A stretch of 64,000 nucleotides of DNA from Bugula neritina (Eukaryota > Bryozoa > Gymnolaemata > Cheilostomatida > Bugulidae). Below are positions 38,549 through 52,201 of the stretch, piece after piece. The DNA lies in contig OZ037772.1 of the NCBI GenBank assembly GCA_964035545.1, positions 3,704,038-3,768,037 on the forward strand. The letters are read 5' to 3'. The translations under genes were made by a program, and so were the position numbers. The notes under the pieces are model-generated. The model had not been told where the DNA came from, made no database searches, and saw nothing but the letters and a program-made list of their open reading frames with translations. Within the stretch, counting starts at the first letter, position 1. The number at the start of each line of letters is the position of its first letter.

Positions 38549-38906
38549 GGTAAAACTATACGATTATTGCAGTTATAGGGAGACTTGAACTGCTTGAACT
38601 GACTCGTATATAAAAATGGCTATAATTGGCTTCAAATTAGTTTACAAATACTAAACTAAAATTAATAATTTTAGGTTGTACTGCACATTCAATTTACTAC
38701 TTTATTTATGCTTCATTTTGACCATGGCACTGAAGCTGCAGCAGGGTATATACTATTTTTTGATCAAATGTAAATAGGTAATCTTTCAAAATTAGTCTAG
38801 CTATAGCACCAGAAATGTAATCAATAATGAATATTAACATTTCCTAGTGAAAAAATATCTTCAAAGTGTTTTTTTAGCCCTAAAATAAAAAATAGTTGTT
38901 GTAAAC

Positions 38907-39704
38907 ATGACAACTGCACAAGATGGTGCAGAGTTGTCCACCCAATGGTCCTGCTTCAAGGAAGAGTTCAATTATTACCTAATAGCCTCAGAAAAATCTG
39001 ATAAAGAGGATAAAATAAAAATGGCCATTCTAATGCGGACCATTAGACCGAGAGGTGTAGACATATTCAAAAGTTTCAAGTTTGGGGAAGGAGAATCTAA
39101 AGAGGTTTACAAGGATGTCCTATATAAGAAAATTTGACAACTTTTGTAAAAAGACCTCCAACAAAATAATCAGAAGACATCAACTGCTATCAACAAAACA
39201 GGAATGCTTATCAATAGATGAGTATGTCACCAACTGACATAGGATCGCCAGAAAATGTGACCTTGGTGACATGTATGATGTCTATTTTATGCAGGCCTTT
39301 CTTCTTGGCATCAACGACACAAGCAACTTTGGAGAAAATTGTTCCAGGAGTCAGAAAACATAGACCTCAAAAAAGCTATTAAAAAGTGCAAATTGGCTGA
39401 GAGCTCTCAGAGTAATATGAAGACTATCAAAGCCGAAGGAGAATCAATTCATACACTTGGTCTCAAGGCCACTAAAGCAAACAAAAGTGCCAAACTGTAC
39501 TTACGCACAACTGACAAGGAAGCGAATAATCCTGCCAAGTCTAACTGTGGAAACTGTGGCAACTCTCATCCTCCCGAAAACGCTTACGGCAAACAGTGTA
39601 GTAACTGCAAGAACTCCAACTACTTCAGAGCAGTCTGCAGATCCAGGAAAATTGGCGGAATAAATGCAGTCACTGAACACATAGCTAAAACATTAAAGCT
39701 TTAA
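38907..39704 (+). pseudogene. LTR-retrotransposon gag with zinc knuckle, fragment B
   Basis: Starts MTTAQDGAELSTQWSCFKEE, continues KSDKEDKIKMAILMRTI and DIFKSFKFGEGESKEVY, then shifts frame after DVLYKK at the shared 4-bp insertion. Later blocks are SENIDLKKAIKKCKLAESSQ and a nucleocapsid-like region CGNCGNSHPPENAYGKQCSN, CKNSNYFRAVCRSRK, a variant CCHC knuckle pattern of Ty3/gypsy gags. The C-terminus AKTLKL ends in a stop at 39704. No protease, RT or integrase follows within the window. Confidence 0.85.
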
Positions 39705-39851
39705 CTGCAACCGTTTTACCTTTTTTAGGTTAAATGCAATAAAAAGAAGTGCAGTGTTAAATATAGCTTCAAGTAGACTTGCACTGAAATTCATGGACAA
39801 TAATAGTTCTATACTCAAAATAAGTGCAGATAAGTCAGTAATAAGTCTAAA

Positions 39852-40003
39852 GTTGTGTTTATACCTCTCCTGGAAAAAGTATTTATGTTTCAGTTAATAG
39901 CACTCTTCAGAGTGCACCCTTATATAGTCTTACTGAAACCCGGTGACATTTCAACTTGAATTTAATTGCTGACTGAAAATTTGGAAGGTATAAACGCAAC
40001 TTA
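39852..40003. mobile_element. 152-bp MITE with gtttatacctt termini
   Basis: Left agttgtgtttatacctctcc and right ggaaggtataaacgcaact are complementary with few mismatches. A related sequence (cagtgtttataccttc, then cagtcagaaattcaa) lies near 3539-3610 and matches the reverse complement of the right half. Target duplication unclear. Confidence 0.6.
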
Positions 40004-40201
40004 GCAAATATTACCTAAAAACTCTATCTAATAAAATAGTTGTGAAGTTTTAGCTACATGTAACATTTTATAAGACAAAATTACAATCACCCACCCTAGT
40101 GCTTACTAATCACAAAACCTGGTTTGATAACTGGGGAACTTTAAATAACAATTCATTTCATCAAGATTAGAATTAAAGTAAACTTTTTATGGCATTCTCA
40201 C

Positions 40202-41800
40202 CAAATAAAGATTCGCTGTCATTGTCCAACTTTGCTCTTTTAATCAAATTATTAAAAGCACTTTGAACGATAGAAGCTGAGTCTACAAAAGAAGGAAGAT
40301 GCATGTAAATACAATTTTATATCTGAGTGTTATTCCGTGCATTTAATCCAAAAATGTTAATAAGAAAACCTGAAGGCTCTTGAGTGTGTGTCACAAAAAT
40401 GTTATATAAAGCCTGAGATCATGCTTTAAAACACTTTAAATATTGCATAATATATAACAAATCAAATAAGTACACTTTTAATATTGCATAATATATTATA
40501 ATAAATCAAATAAGTACAAGATCAAAGTATATATTGATACTATAATTTATTATGTGTATAAATATACATGAAGTGCTAGCATAATGTAGCTAATATTTTA
40601 TATTATGATAAGCCATAAGTGATCATTACAATTTTAAACAATCTATATAAATAGATAGCTGTTGTCCATATTTTCAATGCAAGCTGATTAAAAATTGCCA
40701 TTGCAGAGTGTGACAGCCGATACTCGTTGCTGTATCAGCTGATAATTGTTGCTGTATCAGCTGATAATTGTTGCTGTATCAGCTGATAATTGTTCCTGCG
40801 TCAGCACGTGTGCTGTTTGGCACGGATGCCTATGTATTATGATTCACTTAACAAAGGGTGAATGGATTGAGGACACAGATGCAGGCCACAACTCTGTTTG
40901 TTGTTTATTGCCAACAGTATATTTTCTAAGTTAGACTTAGACTCGAACTCATACTGATGCTCATACTGTAACCTATAACCATGAGAATTACAAACATCAT
41001 GTTAACTCAACATTGATTACACAGCTGACAAAACATTTAGTTAATGAAGTTCAAAACAAAAGATAATATAATACTTGATACTCACAATTAAGTATAGATT
41101 GCCTGCATCTTTAGCAGAAGGAAAATTGAGCTACACTGACTCATTGAATAAAAATAGCCAGCAAATAGCTATTTGCGAAAGCTTTCACAAATAGCTTTCA
41201 TTTCACAATGGTTTTTGGAAAGCTGCCAAAACTCCTGCAACACAGAGATCTATATATGGCCTTCAAAGCTATTAAAATATATTTTATAGAGTTCCAATCA
41301 CCATTATAACAAAGTTTGAGTATAGTAGGCAATATAATTACTGAACAGACTAACTTTAAATATATATTAACGTAGGAGGTCTAACATTATTATTAAAAAC
41401 AAAGTAACAAAAGTAACAATTAGCTAATGTTGCTTTCAAAACAAAATGATTATTTACAGGTATACATTATTAAATTAAAATGTTTGGTATTAGATTACAT
41501 CATATAGTTTTTTGGTAAACATTATGCATTCATGATTGTTTCCCTAATCAACAAGAAGTCATATTATGCAGTTTGATGATTTGGATTATTTAAAAAAGAT
41601 AATTGTATTTTTAGTAAATTGTTACACGAAACAAAATTGCACATTTTCTCATAAATTTAACTACAGTTAAAACAACATTATTATTTTTTGGTAAGACTGG
41701 AAGAAATTAAAATAATACTCAACCTAAGAAGATACATACCTTTTGCTGTCTCCAACTTGCTGCTCAACTTTTCATTTTTGCTTCTGGTAGAAACAGGCAT
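40202..41800 (-). CDS. Two 5' coding exons of an unknown gene
   Basis: The first exon 41800-41740 begins MPVSTRSKNEKLSSKLETAK and ends at donor GTATGT in phase 1. The second, 40282-40202, lies between TTTTGTAG and GTGAGA, completes the codon as Asp and reads SASIVQSAFNNLIKRAKLD, NDSESLF. The phase match and good splice sites support a real gene start. No third exon is visible: the gag-rich region 38.9-39.7 kb lies where it would be expected. Family unknown. Confidence 0.5.
40693..40800. repeat. 23-bp minisatellite, about four copies
   Basis: Unit gctgtatcagctgataattgtt, last copy diverged. It lies in the intron-side flank of the orphan exons. Confidence 0.9.
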
Positions 41801-41849
41801 TTTTTCTAAGAATTTAGTTATATAGTGTTTAAAAGTACTATGGTTTCCC

Positions 41850-44800
41850 AGCAAGCTTTAACCTTGCTGAAATGTAACTTTCCAGTGTCAGAATAGTAGG
41901 TTTGACAAAATTTCTTATTTATATACTGCTATAATAGTAACAAAGAAAATTATCTGTTCCTGCAATTACTTCTACTAAGGTCTAGAGGGAGAGTGCATCC
42001 CTATAATTATGCAAAAGATAATAGACCCTTTGTAGTTCTGGGCCAAGTTTCTTTTCATCTTCATAATAATCAGGAAGCTTAAGTAAGCTTAAAACTTTTT
42101 AATTTACTAAAAATGGCTGCCAAGAGTTGTACTTTAGTTTGAACCTTATAAAAAAATCCTGGAATTAGCCAACTTCAAAAGCACTGTCATAATTATAAAT
42201 TTTTTTGAAGAAGTTTACCCTCAAATACTGTATAATAAAGAAAAATCTTCAAGCTTTCTTGGTTTTGTGTTATCTCAGTACATGTGGAGTTTATAGTCTC
42301 TATGAGAGACCTTTTTCAACTGGCTGAGCATAATAGCTGAAAATTTTGTCTGCTGTCACTACAACAAGAACTTTTATAATAGGAGATGTTAAAAAATGCT
42401 TGCAGCTTACTTTTGCGACTATAAATATTAGACCCTGTAGCATATAAGATACACCAAGTTTCATTCACAATAAACCTAATGGGAATCAAGAGATATTAAA
42501 TTCAAAGTTATTAACACATATTATTGAAAACTATTTATACATGTCTTACTCTTTTTTTGTGTAGGTAGTAAAATTATATGACTAGCAAGAAATTTAGATT
42601 TTGATATTCACCCATTGCGTGAACAATATTTTTTCTAACTGAATTATTTTACTTGAAAAATTTTCAAAACAGGTAAACCAATTCAGCAACTAGTTTTAAA
42701 GTTTGAAAAAGGCATGTAGCACCAGTGCTACACTGGTCGTCTGTCTCTAAGAGTAACAATTCAGTTTAATTCCAATTGGCAACTCCCCTCCATATAAACT
42801 CCAAACAATATATTCTACTTGAACTGCTATATTTAAAAACATTAGAAAATGAAAATCATACTTTTTATAAATAGTATGTATAGTAACTTTCATAAAATAA
42901 GCAAGCGCTTTGCTGGGAATATTTTGTTGCATGCAATTAATAGAAACTGGGGGAACCCTGAGTATGTCTCATGTAAACACAGTTGGAGCAAATACACCAG
43001 TTAACTGTAGAATGGCTAAATATTTGCAGCTATAATAACGCCTCTAAACAATTCAACTAAAAAGTAGACATGAATGTGGACATTGTAGCTATTTGGTTAT
43101 AATTAGTATAATAGCTAAGCTGTGAATTTGCTCTTATCCTTACTAATTGACAGACAAATGAAGAATTTAAAAGTAAAAAATTCAAACAATAAAATCTTTT
43201 AATAACCTCATACCCCAATACATTAGGCCAGGAACTACGACAAATTAAAACAAATAATGGCTGTCTTAAATTTGCCTATAAATTTTTTGCGGCTACTTAC
43301 ATTTTTCTTTCATATATTGAAGAAGACACAATTAGTGACAGTTTAGAATTAGCAAAAGCTAGCAACTGTAAGACATGTAGTATTAATCAAGTAGCTAACC
43401 TATTACACAGGAAACTTGACAAATAAAATTTTCTGCTTCAGCAAGAGAAGTTTAAGTTTTTTACCACCTTGTCTCATTAAATGCTTAAATATTTTATGTG
43501 TATAAACACCTAAAGTAAGTTTGTGATTTGAAATTAATGGCAAAAGGTTAGACTCAACTAATTGACTATTGCCTTTTTTGGCCTGGGCCAAGGCTAAACA
43601 ACTTAATTAACTACTAAAAGTTTGTGGAGAACTCGAACAGCTGACAAATTAAGTAATTTTAGAGGTAATGGTTTTCATTATAGAGTTATTAACAGGTTCC
43701 AACCTTATAGAGATACACAGAGGGCTACATAAGGGCAATGACAGCTACAATAAGTATAACATAGGACATGAAGTTTAAAGTAATTCTGATGGCAATTCCC
43801 CAAGAATCAATATTATACTATACAAATGTAAACTGTGAACACATCTCTTTAACTTGCTGAAACTGCATACCAGCAAGAAATCTTTTAACGAAGATAAATT
43901 GTATTTTGTAAAACTGTTCACTGTTACCGTGCAACTGTGACTGAATAAGGAAACATAGAGCAAGCCATTTTTTGTAAAACTAATCATAAAGTACAGAATA
44001 AGTCATGAAAAGTTGTATAATTTTGTATTTTATACCGAAAAAAGTTTTCTTTAGTTAAATTATTATTTTAGTTGTTGAAAGAACAACTGTTATATTGACT
44101 CTAATAGTTTCACTTGAAGCTTTCCTGCAGTGTAGCAGTGCTTTTTCTCTCCATTCAGTCAGTTACTTAATTGTTACTTAAAGTCAGTCAACAACTAAAG
44201 TTACTAGTCTGTAGGCTGTTCTATTTACTCTAGGGCCTAGGCTTTAAAAATGAAGAACTTCATTCTCCACCATCTAACACTTGTAACCTATTGATGGTCC
44301 AGGGTGCTTTGCTTGCCATACTTTGGCTTACAGACAGAGAATTAAAATTGCTTTTTATTACTGGGTACCTGTTATATTTTGCTCTTACAAGATAAATAAG
44401 TTTTAGAATATGCTAAAAGTATAAAAAACATAAAAACATTTTTAATGGTAGCACCATACATTGTTGTCCAGCTCGTATCTCTATCCTATTATTTTGCGTT
44501 ATTATTATTGTTATCAATTTGTGAAAAGAGGTACTGAAAAAGCTTTTTATGAAACTTTGAAACATTTACCCCCTACACAACTTACTGGATTGCTCTGTAT
44601 CACTGTAGGCTAGCGGCAAAGCTAACCAAAATTGCTTTTTCTGAAGTCTAGCTTTTGTGAAAATTGGCAAGCTTTAGTTAATAACCTGTAATTATATAGC
44701 CAAGTTGTTTAATTAAGATTTAAATTAGCATTGTGTTACACACAATAGTTTCGGAAAACAATTGAAAGAAAAGTTCAATAATATATTACTAAAATACCAG

Positions 44801-46190
44801 GAGAGTCTTGCTTATGTTTATAATTAGCATGCATTAAACATTCTGTATTTCAATGAAAGATGTCTTACACATTGTAGAAGGAAAGTTGTCTACTTGCCTT
44901 AGTTTACAAGGCTATAGCATAATGATAGTAGTAGACTGTTACTCAAACAAAAAAATTAGGAAGAAATTTGGTGCTTGTCATAAATATTATGTTAATTTGT
45001 CTCTCTAGCATTAGGACAAAAAGAGAGATAAACCAGTTGCCTATATTGTGAGATTGTGCATAAACTGCTATATACTAGCTTACAAATTGTTGAGTGCCAA
45101 TATTTAAATTATCAATATATTTATGTTAGGTAAGGCCAGTAAGAAAATTTAGTTTACCAGTGGTAACTTATATATTTTGACTGCTAGAAAGTTCAACTGC
45201 ATTAACAAATAAGCCTCCTTATGCTGTGTAAGATTAAATAAAAAGTACATAAAAGCAGTAACAAAGACAAGTTCTGAAACGTCTGCTCTTGCAAACAAAA
45301 TGCCTAATTGCTAAGTGTTGGGAGCAGTTTCGAAGAAGCTTGTATATTATACCACTAATTGTTACCATTCAATCTATAAGTTACTGTTAAAAATGGAAAA
45401 AAAATCCAAGGCACATTCAGAAGCTTGCTAATATATTTCTTTTAAAGCAATTGCAATCAAAGAGTAATTTGTAGTGTAACGGCTGGATTTCTAGCCCACA
45501 AAAAGTTTCAATAGCTTATAAAAGGGGAGACAACAGACGTGCCTCACCTGCCTGCCACAGACGTGTGTCACTTGCAGTAAATGGTAAATAGTATTATAAT
45601 GAGTGGTAATGAGGGATGAGCTCCATTACATATGAATGTTATTAATTACATTTAATTTGGTTTTCACAAGGTATAAATAGAAGTTTAAAAATTGTACTCC
45701 TGGGGTCCAACTATGTGGGGCAATTTTAACATTGGCTAATTTTCTTTGTTCTCAGCAGTGATTACTAGTGGATACAATACTGCAATGAATTATTCTGAAC
45801 TTGTTTATAATTAAATACAATTGGTATGGTAGAACAAGTGTGAATTCTTTTTAGGATTTAAACTTTGAAATATAATAGATATGCAATTACGAAGAAATTC
45901 TAAAACAGATTACATTTCTAGATGTGTCATATATGTTCTACAATTACAGTTTTATACATCAATAACAAATTTATACATATGTAACAAATTACATTCAATT
46001 ACTTGAAAAAAATAATTTATCACAGCTAATTACAAATTACAATTTCTCAAACTCTGGTGGTAATGGTTAATAACTGGCAGACTCAAATATCCTGTGTGCA
46101 GAAGTTTTTAGGGTTACTGATGATATTTAAAAACATTTTCTATTTGGTTTGTCACATTTCTAATTTTCGTCCCCCATATTTAAGAGCTGA
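41850..46190. other. Long AT-rich interval without recognised genes
   Basis: About 4.3 kb with no frame, splice pair or repeat I can support, apart from the ATTAC-rich patch near 45955-46045. Confidence 0.45.
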
Positions 46191-46192
46191 GA

Positions 46193-46293
<101 letters not shown>

Positions 46294-46299
46294 CTATAA

Positions 46300-47670
46300 A
46301 CATGCACGTACATAAAGAAAATAACATTCATGCAACTATTAGTAAATACTGTTTAGTATAAGCTTTTACTAATTTTGCTATGGCATGTAGCTGCATTATA
46401 ATAAATAGCGAGTTATTATACACTACTAAATGGATTGGTGGAGATCACAAAGCACTTTATAGTCGTTTATGCAAAGTTTTTCTTTCAGTCTAATATATGA
46501 AAGTTATAAAAATTATTTTAAAGAGAACACACACTAACTGAAAGCCATTTGTTTTCAATAAAGTATATCATAGACCTGCATAATTTGTTCAGGAAAGAAG
46601 AGAGAGCCCCAAAGGAAGAGCCACGCCTACCATGTCCAATGAAAACAGACCTGTCATACTAAGTAGCTACAGACCTGCTATACCAAATCAAACTAAAACC
46701 TGTCATATTGCACAAAACTGAACCTGCAGTACTGAGCAAAGAGCAACCAATCAAATATTCCAAGCAAAGAGAAAACAATTCAGCATTGTGAGAAAACCTC
46801 CCCAGGGGGAATCAGCAAACTCTGACAGCTGGTCAAAGTTTTAGCTACAGAAAAGGAAGAATTGCCGAGTATAGTGATTATTCAGTGAAGAAAACCGCAT
46901 GCTTACCTTGTTCTGGTAACCACTACACAACTGTGAAGAGAAAGTGCTGGAAAGCTACACAACTTTGAGAGATTTCTCATACAGACAGCTGTTCTATAAG
47001 AAGTGTTACATAAGAGTTGTGACTATTGACTATTATAGACAGGGTTGTAAGAATGTGGACACAGTTTTAGGATTTCTTATTTTAGGAATCCAATACTTTA
47101 GTTATGTTATGATAGCATTAACTTAGCAGAAGCTTTGGTGGAATTTGATATAATGCTTAATTACTACTCAAAGCAGAATAGTTTAGTATTTTTTTTAAAA
47201 AGAACATAATATTATATTTGTATTTTCTTATAAATAAATGTTTATTATACATGCTGGTCATAAAAGTCAATTCATTATATGGTATACAAAATTACATCTG
47301 TAAATAAACATGTGCATGCTGCAGCTGAAAAATTACAAATAAAATGAGAAGGAAACAAAACGTATTCAACTGGATGAGTCATCAGATGACATTGCTGTAT
47401 AAAATGACGAATTAGGAAAGAGAAAGCCTGTGGAAACAAAGCAACACTGAACTACAATGTGGCTAACAAATACCAGGTCAGCAGAAATAATATCAAAATC
47501 AATAAATAAAATACCAAGAGGTGTGAAATGTCAATATAAGTACACATAGAAAAAATAGGTGATATACAGAATAAAAAGTAACAGTTTAATATTGATAAAG
47601 CTTTTCATTTTCACACAAATATCTTTACAAGGCATTATTGTATATATAACTATTTGTATTAGAAGAGAGA
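46300..47670. other. No firmly supported gene
   Basis: 46600-46760 shows a loose repetition of cagacctgtcata-like segments. Near 47345-47400 one frame ends KRIQLDESSDDIAV before a stop, which looks like a possible acidic C-terminus, but no acceptor or family supports it. Confidence 0.3.
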
Positions 47671-47675
47671 AACAA

Positions 47676-47999
47676 TATAATTTAGTATGCTCACATGGAA
47701 CTATAGAAGGAAATGTCAGCTAGAAGAGGAAGGAAATGGAGGTCAAGGCCAGCACGCAATGTCAAGGTCAACTGGAAGAAAGTAGTTTTAGGTCACGACT
47801 TGTCATTCTCAAACATGGCGGCTAGTTTGAGCACACTTTTGAACTAGAAAAGGAAGGAGGCGGGGAGACCACAGAACCCTCTGGGGAGGGAGGTAAAACA
47901 CGCTTCAGCTACAAAGCAAGAGTTGAAAAGAGAAATAATTGAAAAAAGTTGAAATTTTACTCCATTTGATCAAAAATGAACAGATATTATTAAAAAAAA
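47676..47999. repeat. Dispersed repeat, about 320 bp, copy 2
   Basis: Homologous to 35846-36146 in the same orientation. It has an extra 20-odd bp (cgacttgtcattctcaaa) and otherwise mainly substitutions. Confidence 0.85.
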
Positions 48000-49987
48000 T
48001 TTCCACAGATTTTAAAGCTGCTATTCCAGGACAACTATAGCATATTATAATTATATTATCACCTCATTATATAATAATCATATTACATAATATATTATAT
48101 TGTTTATATGCCACATTATCATTATATTTAATTGTAACCATACTATATTATATATATTATAAATATGGTATATTATTATATTATATACTATCCATGTACA
48201 TGACTTGCACCAAGTAGATGCTAAACGTTACCTTTTCTGTGTTGGCAACTTGGGGCACAACTCTTTTTGGTCGAAGGTCTGAAATAGATGGGGAAGAGAT
48301 GATTCACCGCCCCTAGCAGAGGCGTGATGTCAAGAGAAGAACCCGAGGCTTAGTTACGACAACTTCTTCTTATGGTGTTGGCGGCTTTGAGAAAGATAGC
48401 TCTGTCGTATTCCTTGCCTGAAAACAGGAAACGGGTCATTGTACTTCTATAAACAAAGCATACATGAACTGTATCAGAAGCTCAAACTAACATATGTTAA
48501 TAGTAATGGAAGATATAACAATCTTAATGAGAATTAAAGGCTCTATTAATAGTAATCATTAGATATTTGAATTTGAATTGTGGGAGGCTAACACACTCAC
48601 CCTGAGTAAACATCAGTTTGAACAGAGCACTGAGGTTATCTCCAATACTGTTGAGACTAGCTATAGCCTGGGAGCACATTTCATATTGCAGGCACGGGTC
48701 TATGTCGGTAGGTTTCCTCTTTAGCGTGGCAGTTGCCGGCACCTGCACAACATGAAATAATTACCACCTGCTATCCGTTGACATATGTGAGACCAGTTGC
48801 TAGTGACATCAAATGACAGGTACTTGGTTAGCAAATTTATACAAAGGTGAGAGTTCTACTGTCACTTGATCAAAGCTTCCGACACTCTTTGCCTAGTGTG
48901 ACTCATAAATTATATATGACTTAGGCTAGCAGGTGAGCATGAGCTCATATTATAAGCTATGTAGCTCAAAACTATGCAAGCATCCTACCATAAAGAGACA
49001 CCACTACACCGCACCATTAGTATGAGAGTCTTCATAAGAACTAAAGCTACACTCAAGCCCCACCAGCATGATAGAATATGTCACAGACACTTACTATTGC
49101 ACATATAGTCTATGGATGAGAGGGTTGCAGTCAGCTTCTCTGTAGATGTATGGATACATTGAGCAAGGGCACCTTGGGCACATGCCATGCGCACATCTGT
49201 TGACAGCTGTCAAGTACATGACAGTACATATTGATGCACTGCCTTGTCTATGTTACCCAGCAGTGCCTGCGAACAAATATGGAGATATTACTCAGGAAAT
49301 GAGCAGAATTCTTTTTATTTCAGAGATTTTTACATATTCCTACATTAACAAAGGCATAAATTTTGAACATCTACATAAAATATTGGAGATATCTTAAATT
49401 TTTCTGCACAATCTGTAAATTGAACACTAAAAAAAGTTTCGACCCAACATAAAATGTCAACCATTGAAGAATCTTCTGGCTCTATAAGTTTGTATCATGA
49501 GGATATATTTATTACGATGTAATGTGATTATATGGAGTTGTCACCACAATACAAAATAGTGATAGTTTTGAGCAACAAATCTTATGGAGAAACAGCATCT
49601 TGGGAACATAGGCTTTACACTACTACATTAAAATACACACACATGTATAACAGAAATTGAACAAAATACTTTTATATTCTTATCCTAAAAATTTCAATAT
49701 TTTTTAAGTCAGTTGGGTTCTACCTTTTATATGTACACTGTTCAGTGGAATGCTTGTTTTAAACAAAGAAAGTGTTCTTTACATTCATTAATTTTAGTTG
49801 CTAAGAGAGCTAAAGTTGCAGATAGTTGTTTTCTTTTCAGATAAAACGTGTTGCATATGCACATGAATATGTTCAACTGATGATATCAATTAAAATACAA
49901 ATACCTTGCAACATAAAATAACACAACACCTGCAAAATACTGCTTACAATCGAATTTGCAGCTCAAACTGCAATATTGAGTCTACCC

Positions 49988-50062
49988 TGTGGCCCCTGTG
50001 GTGTAATGGTAGCACGCTAGCGGGTGGGAAAGTTTTTAATCAAGTTTTGGGTTTGAAATGAA
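49988..50062 (+). repeat. tRNA-like / SINE head relic
   Basis: gcccctgtggtgtaatggta resembles an acceptor stem plus D-arm with A box, and gggtttgaaat a weak B box about 50 bp later. The cloverleaf does not close well, so it is a relic and not a functional tRNA. It lies in a KIF14-like intron. Confidence 0.4.
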
Positions 50063-52153
50063 ATTAGGACTCACCTGCTGACGCTGCCTTGTAGCTCTCC
50101 AGAATGCTGCCAGCAGAGATTCTACACAACTCACACTGCTGCAGTATGCAGTCAAACACCTTCCTGCTCCCTAAATTGGTTGCTATAAACAGTACAGAGC
50201 TACACGTATGAGATAAGAGTGGACTAACAGAGTAGTCTCTGAGAATATATACGAGGTATATGATCAGAGAGGAGATTATTCCAAAACAGCCGAAACTAGG
50301 TTGGTGTGAAAATAATTCTGAACTAAACTATAAGATTCCTAGGCAGATGCGAGGAGTAGTTAGTGGAACTGTTATAGTGCAGACCATACTTAGCCTTAGT
50401 AGCTAGATTACCTGGTAACCTGCTGATTGAGGGGGGTCAAGGAACTCTTCCAGCTGTCACCTGGGTTGGAGAAGACAGCCAGACACTCATGAGGTGTGTT
50501 ACTGTCAAGTAACTCTCACATGTCGGCTAGTCTCTCCTCAAACTTGGACACAGTGAAGTCTGTGTATCTATTGAGTTGTTTATCCGTTACCTTGACAACC
50601 ATAACATTGTCCACTTCTTCCTGTTCAAATACCTAGAACAGACAGACGCATGGTGTGTAACATAATTACATAAATATTTATAAATGTATATATATAAATA
50701 AACAAGTGTATGTGAGTGTATGTGTGTGTGTGGTGCGTGAGTGGTCTGTGTGTGCGTGCATGTATCTGTGTGTATTATTGACACAATCAAAGGCAAAATT
50801 CAACCTAAACAATTTTATCAATAGCTGGGTAGAAAGTACGGATCACATAATTTTTGTGAAAAAAAAACTTCTACACACGATAATTGAAAAACTAAAATAG
50901 AAATGCATATTTTTAATATCATCTGGTACATGCTTTAATTATGGCAGACACAAGGCATGCACAGAGAAAGATAATTTCTCAAGTAGATACTGTGGGTAAT
51001 GCTGATGTGGACACTATGAACAATGCAAGTATTATACAGGAGTTGTCTACTCTTTGAAAACAGATAACTTACTGTAAGCATTGACTTGAGTTGACTCAGT
51101 TTATTGCCTTCCCTTATAAGAAGAGCGACCTTATAAAGGTCAGTTTTACCCCGGTCCACAAAAAATAGGAGTAAATTAGACTAACATTATACTGGGTTAT
51201 TTTATCATGTAGTTTCCTTATCATACGTTACAACTTATTGGGATATGGTAGTAGAAAAATATAAAAAAGATATTTTAATTTAGGAGGAAAAACTGAAAAG
51301 TAATCAAAATCGAAGATGAGGTCTAGCCGAATAATAAGAAAATTCTCACAACAAAGTAATTAGCAATGAAGGGTCAGAGGTCAAGCATACACCAAATCTA
51401 GCAAATTTATTATCTTCAACAGCCTCTCAATGAAACCATGCCATGCCTAGTTCACCTCATAGCAACACACCACTGACGGGGTGGGGTGGGGGAAAGCATG
51501 ACTAGCAGAGACTTAGCAATTATAAACTGGAAAAAGCTCTCAAAAACACAATAAAAATAAGCATATAGACAAACTTTACCCTTTCTTCTATAATATATAT
51601 AAATTGAACACATAAATTACAACTGCAGTCAGGAGAACATAACTCTGAAAATAAAACAATGAGTTGTGTAATTCTGTATGTTGATTCCCCAGATACAGCA
51701 GGTGTAGAGCTCAAAGGATTACCAAGTGACTGATATTAATTTTTAATATTGATATAGAATGTAATATTAAGTTTTAAAGGCAGTCATAAAAATAAAAAAG
51801 AAATCAAAATAATGGTGCTGTGATGAATACAGATAATTAAAGCTGAAACTTCTGGACTTTTTAAATCCACACTATGAGAGACTACGCCGCCGTTGCAATC
51901 AACAATTGTAAATAAATGTTGTAAAAACTCATATTTATTTTTTAATCGCTTCCACAACAATGCTGAAGGAGATGAAGACTATCAGTGAAAACAACACAAC
52001 CCTTTCTCTCTTACAGATCTAGATTGAATATAGATTCACCATAATCCATTAGTGGGTATCGAGACATCAAATTACCGACCCCTACTGACTGAAGCTCACC
52101 ACTAGGAACTGAAGCTAGGCTTTTCACAGCCACTTCTTCTTTGCCTCCTTTTA

Positions 52154-52201
52154 GGTGTTTGAGTCCTGCAGACTGGAGAGGAAGCGCTCGACCGAGGAGA
52201 T
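52154..52201 (+). CDS. Possible small plus-strand exon
   Basis: Between cctccttttag and gtaggtaaag an open frame reads VFESCRLERKRSTEEM. Good acceptor and donor, but only 48 bp and no recognised family. It lies opposite an intron of the KIF14-like gene. Confidence 0.25.

Noticed and set aside
49988-50062. Functional tRNA gene
   Set aside because: A-box-like start, but the anticodon arm and T-arm do not pair and the B box is degraded.
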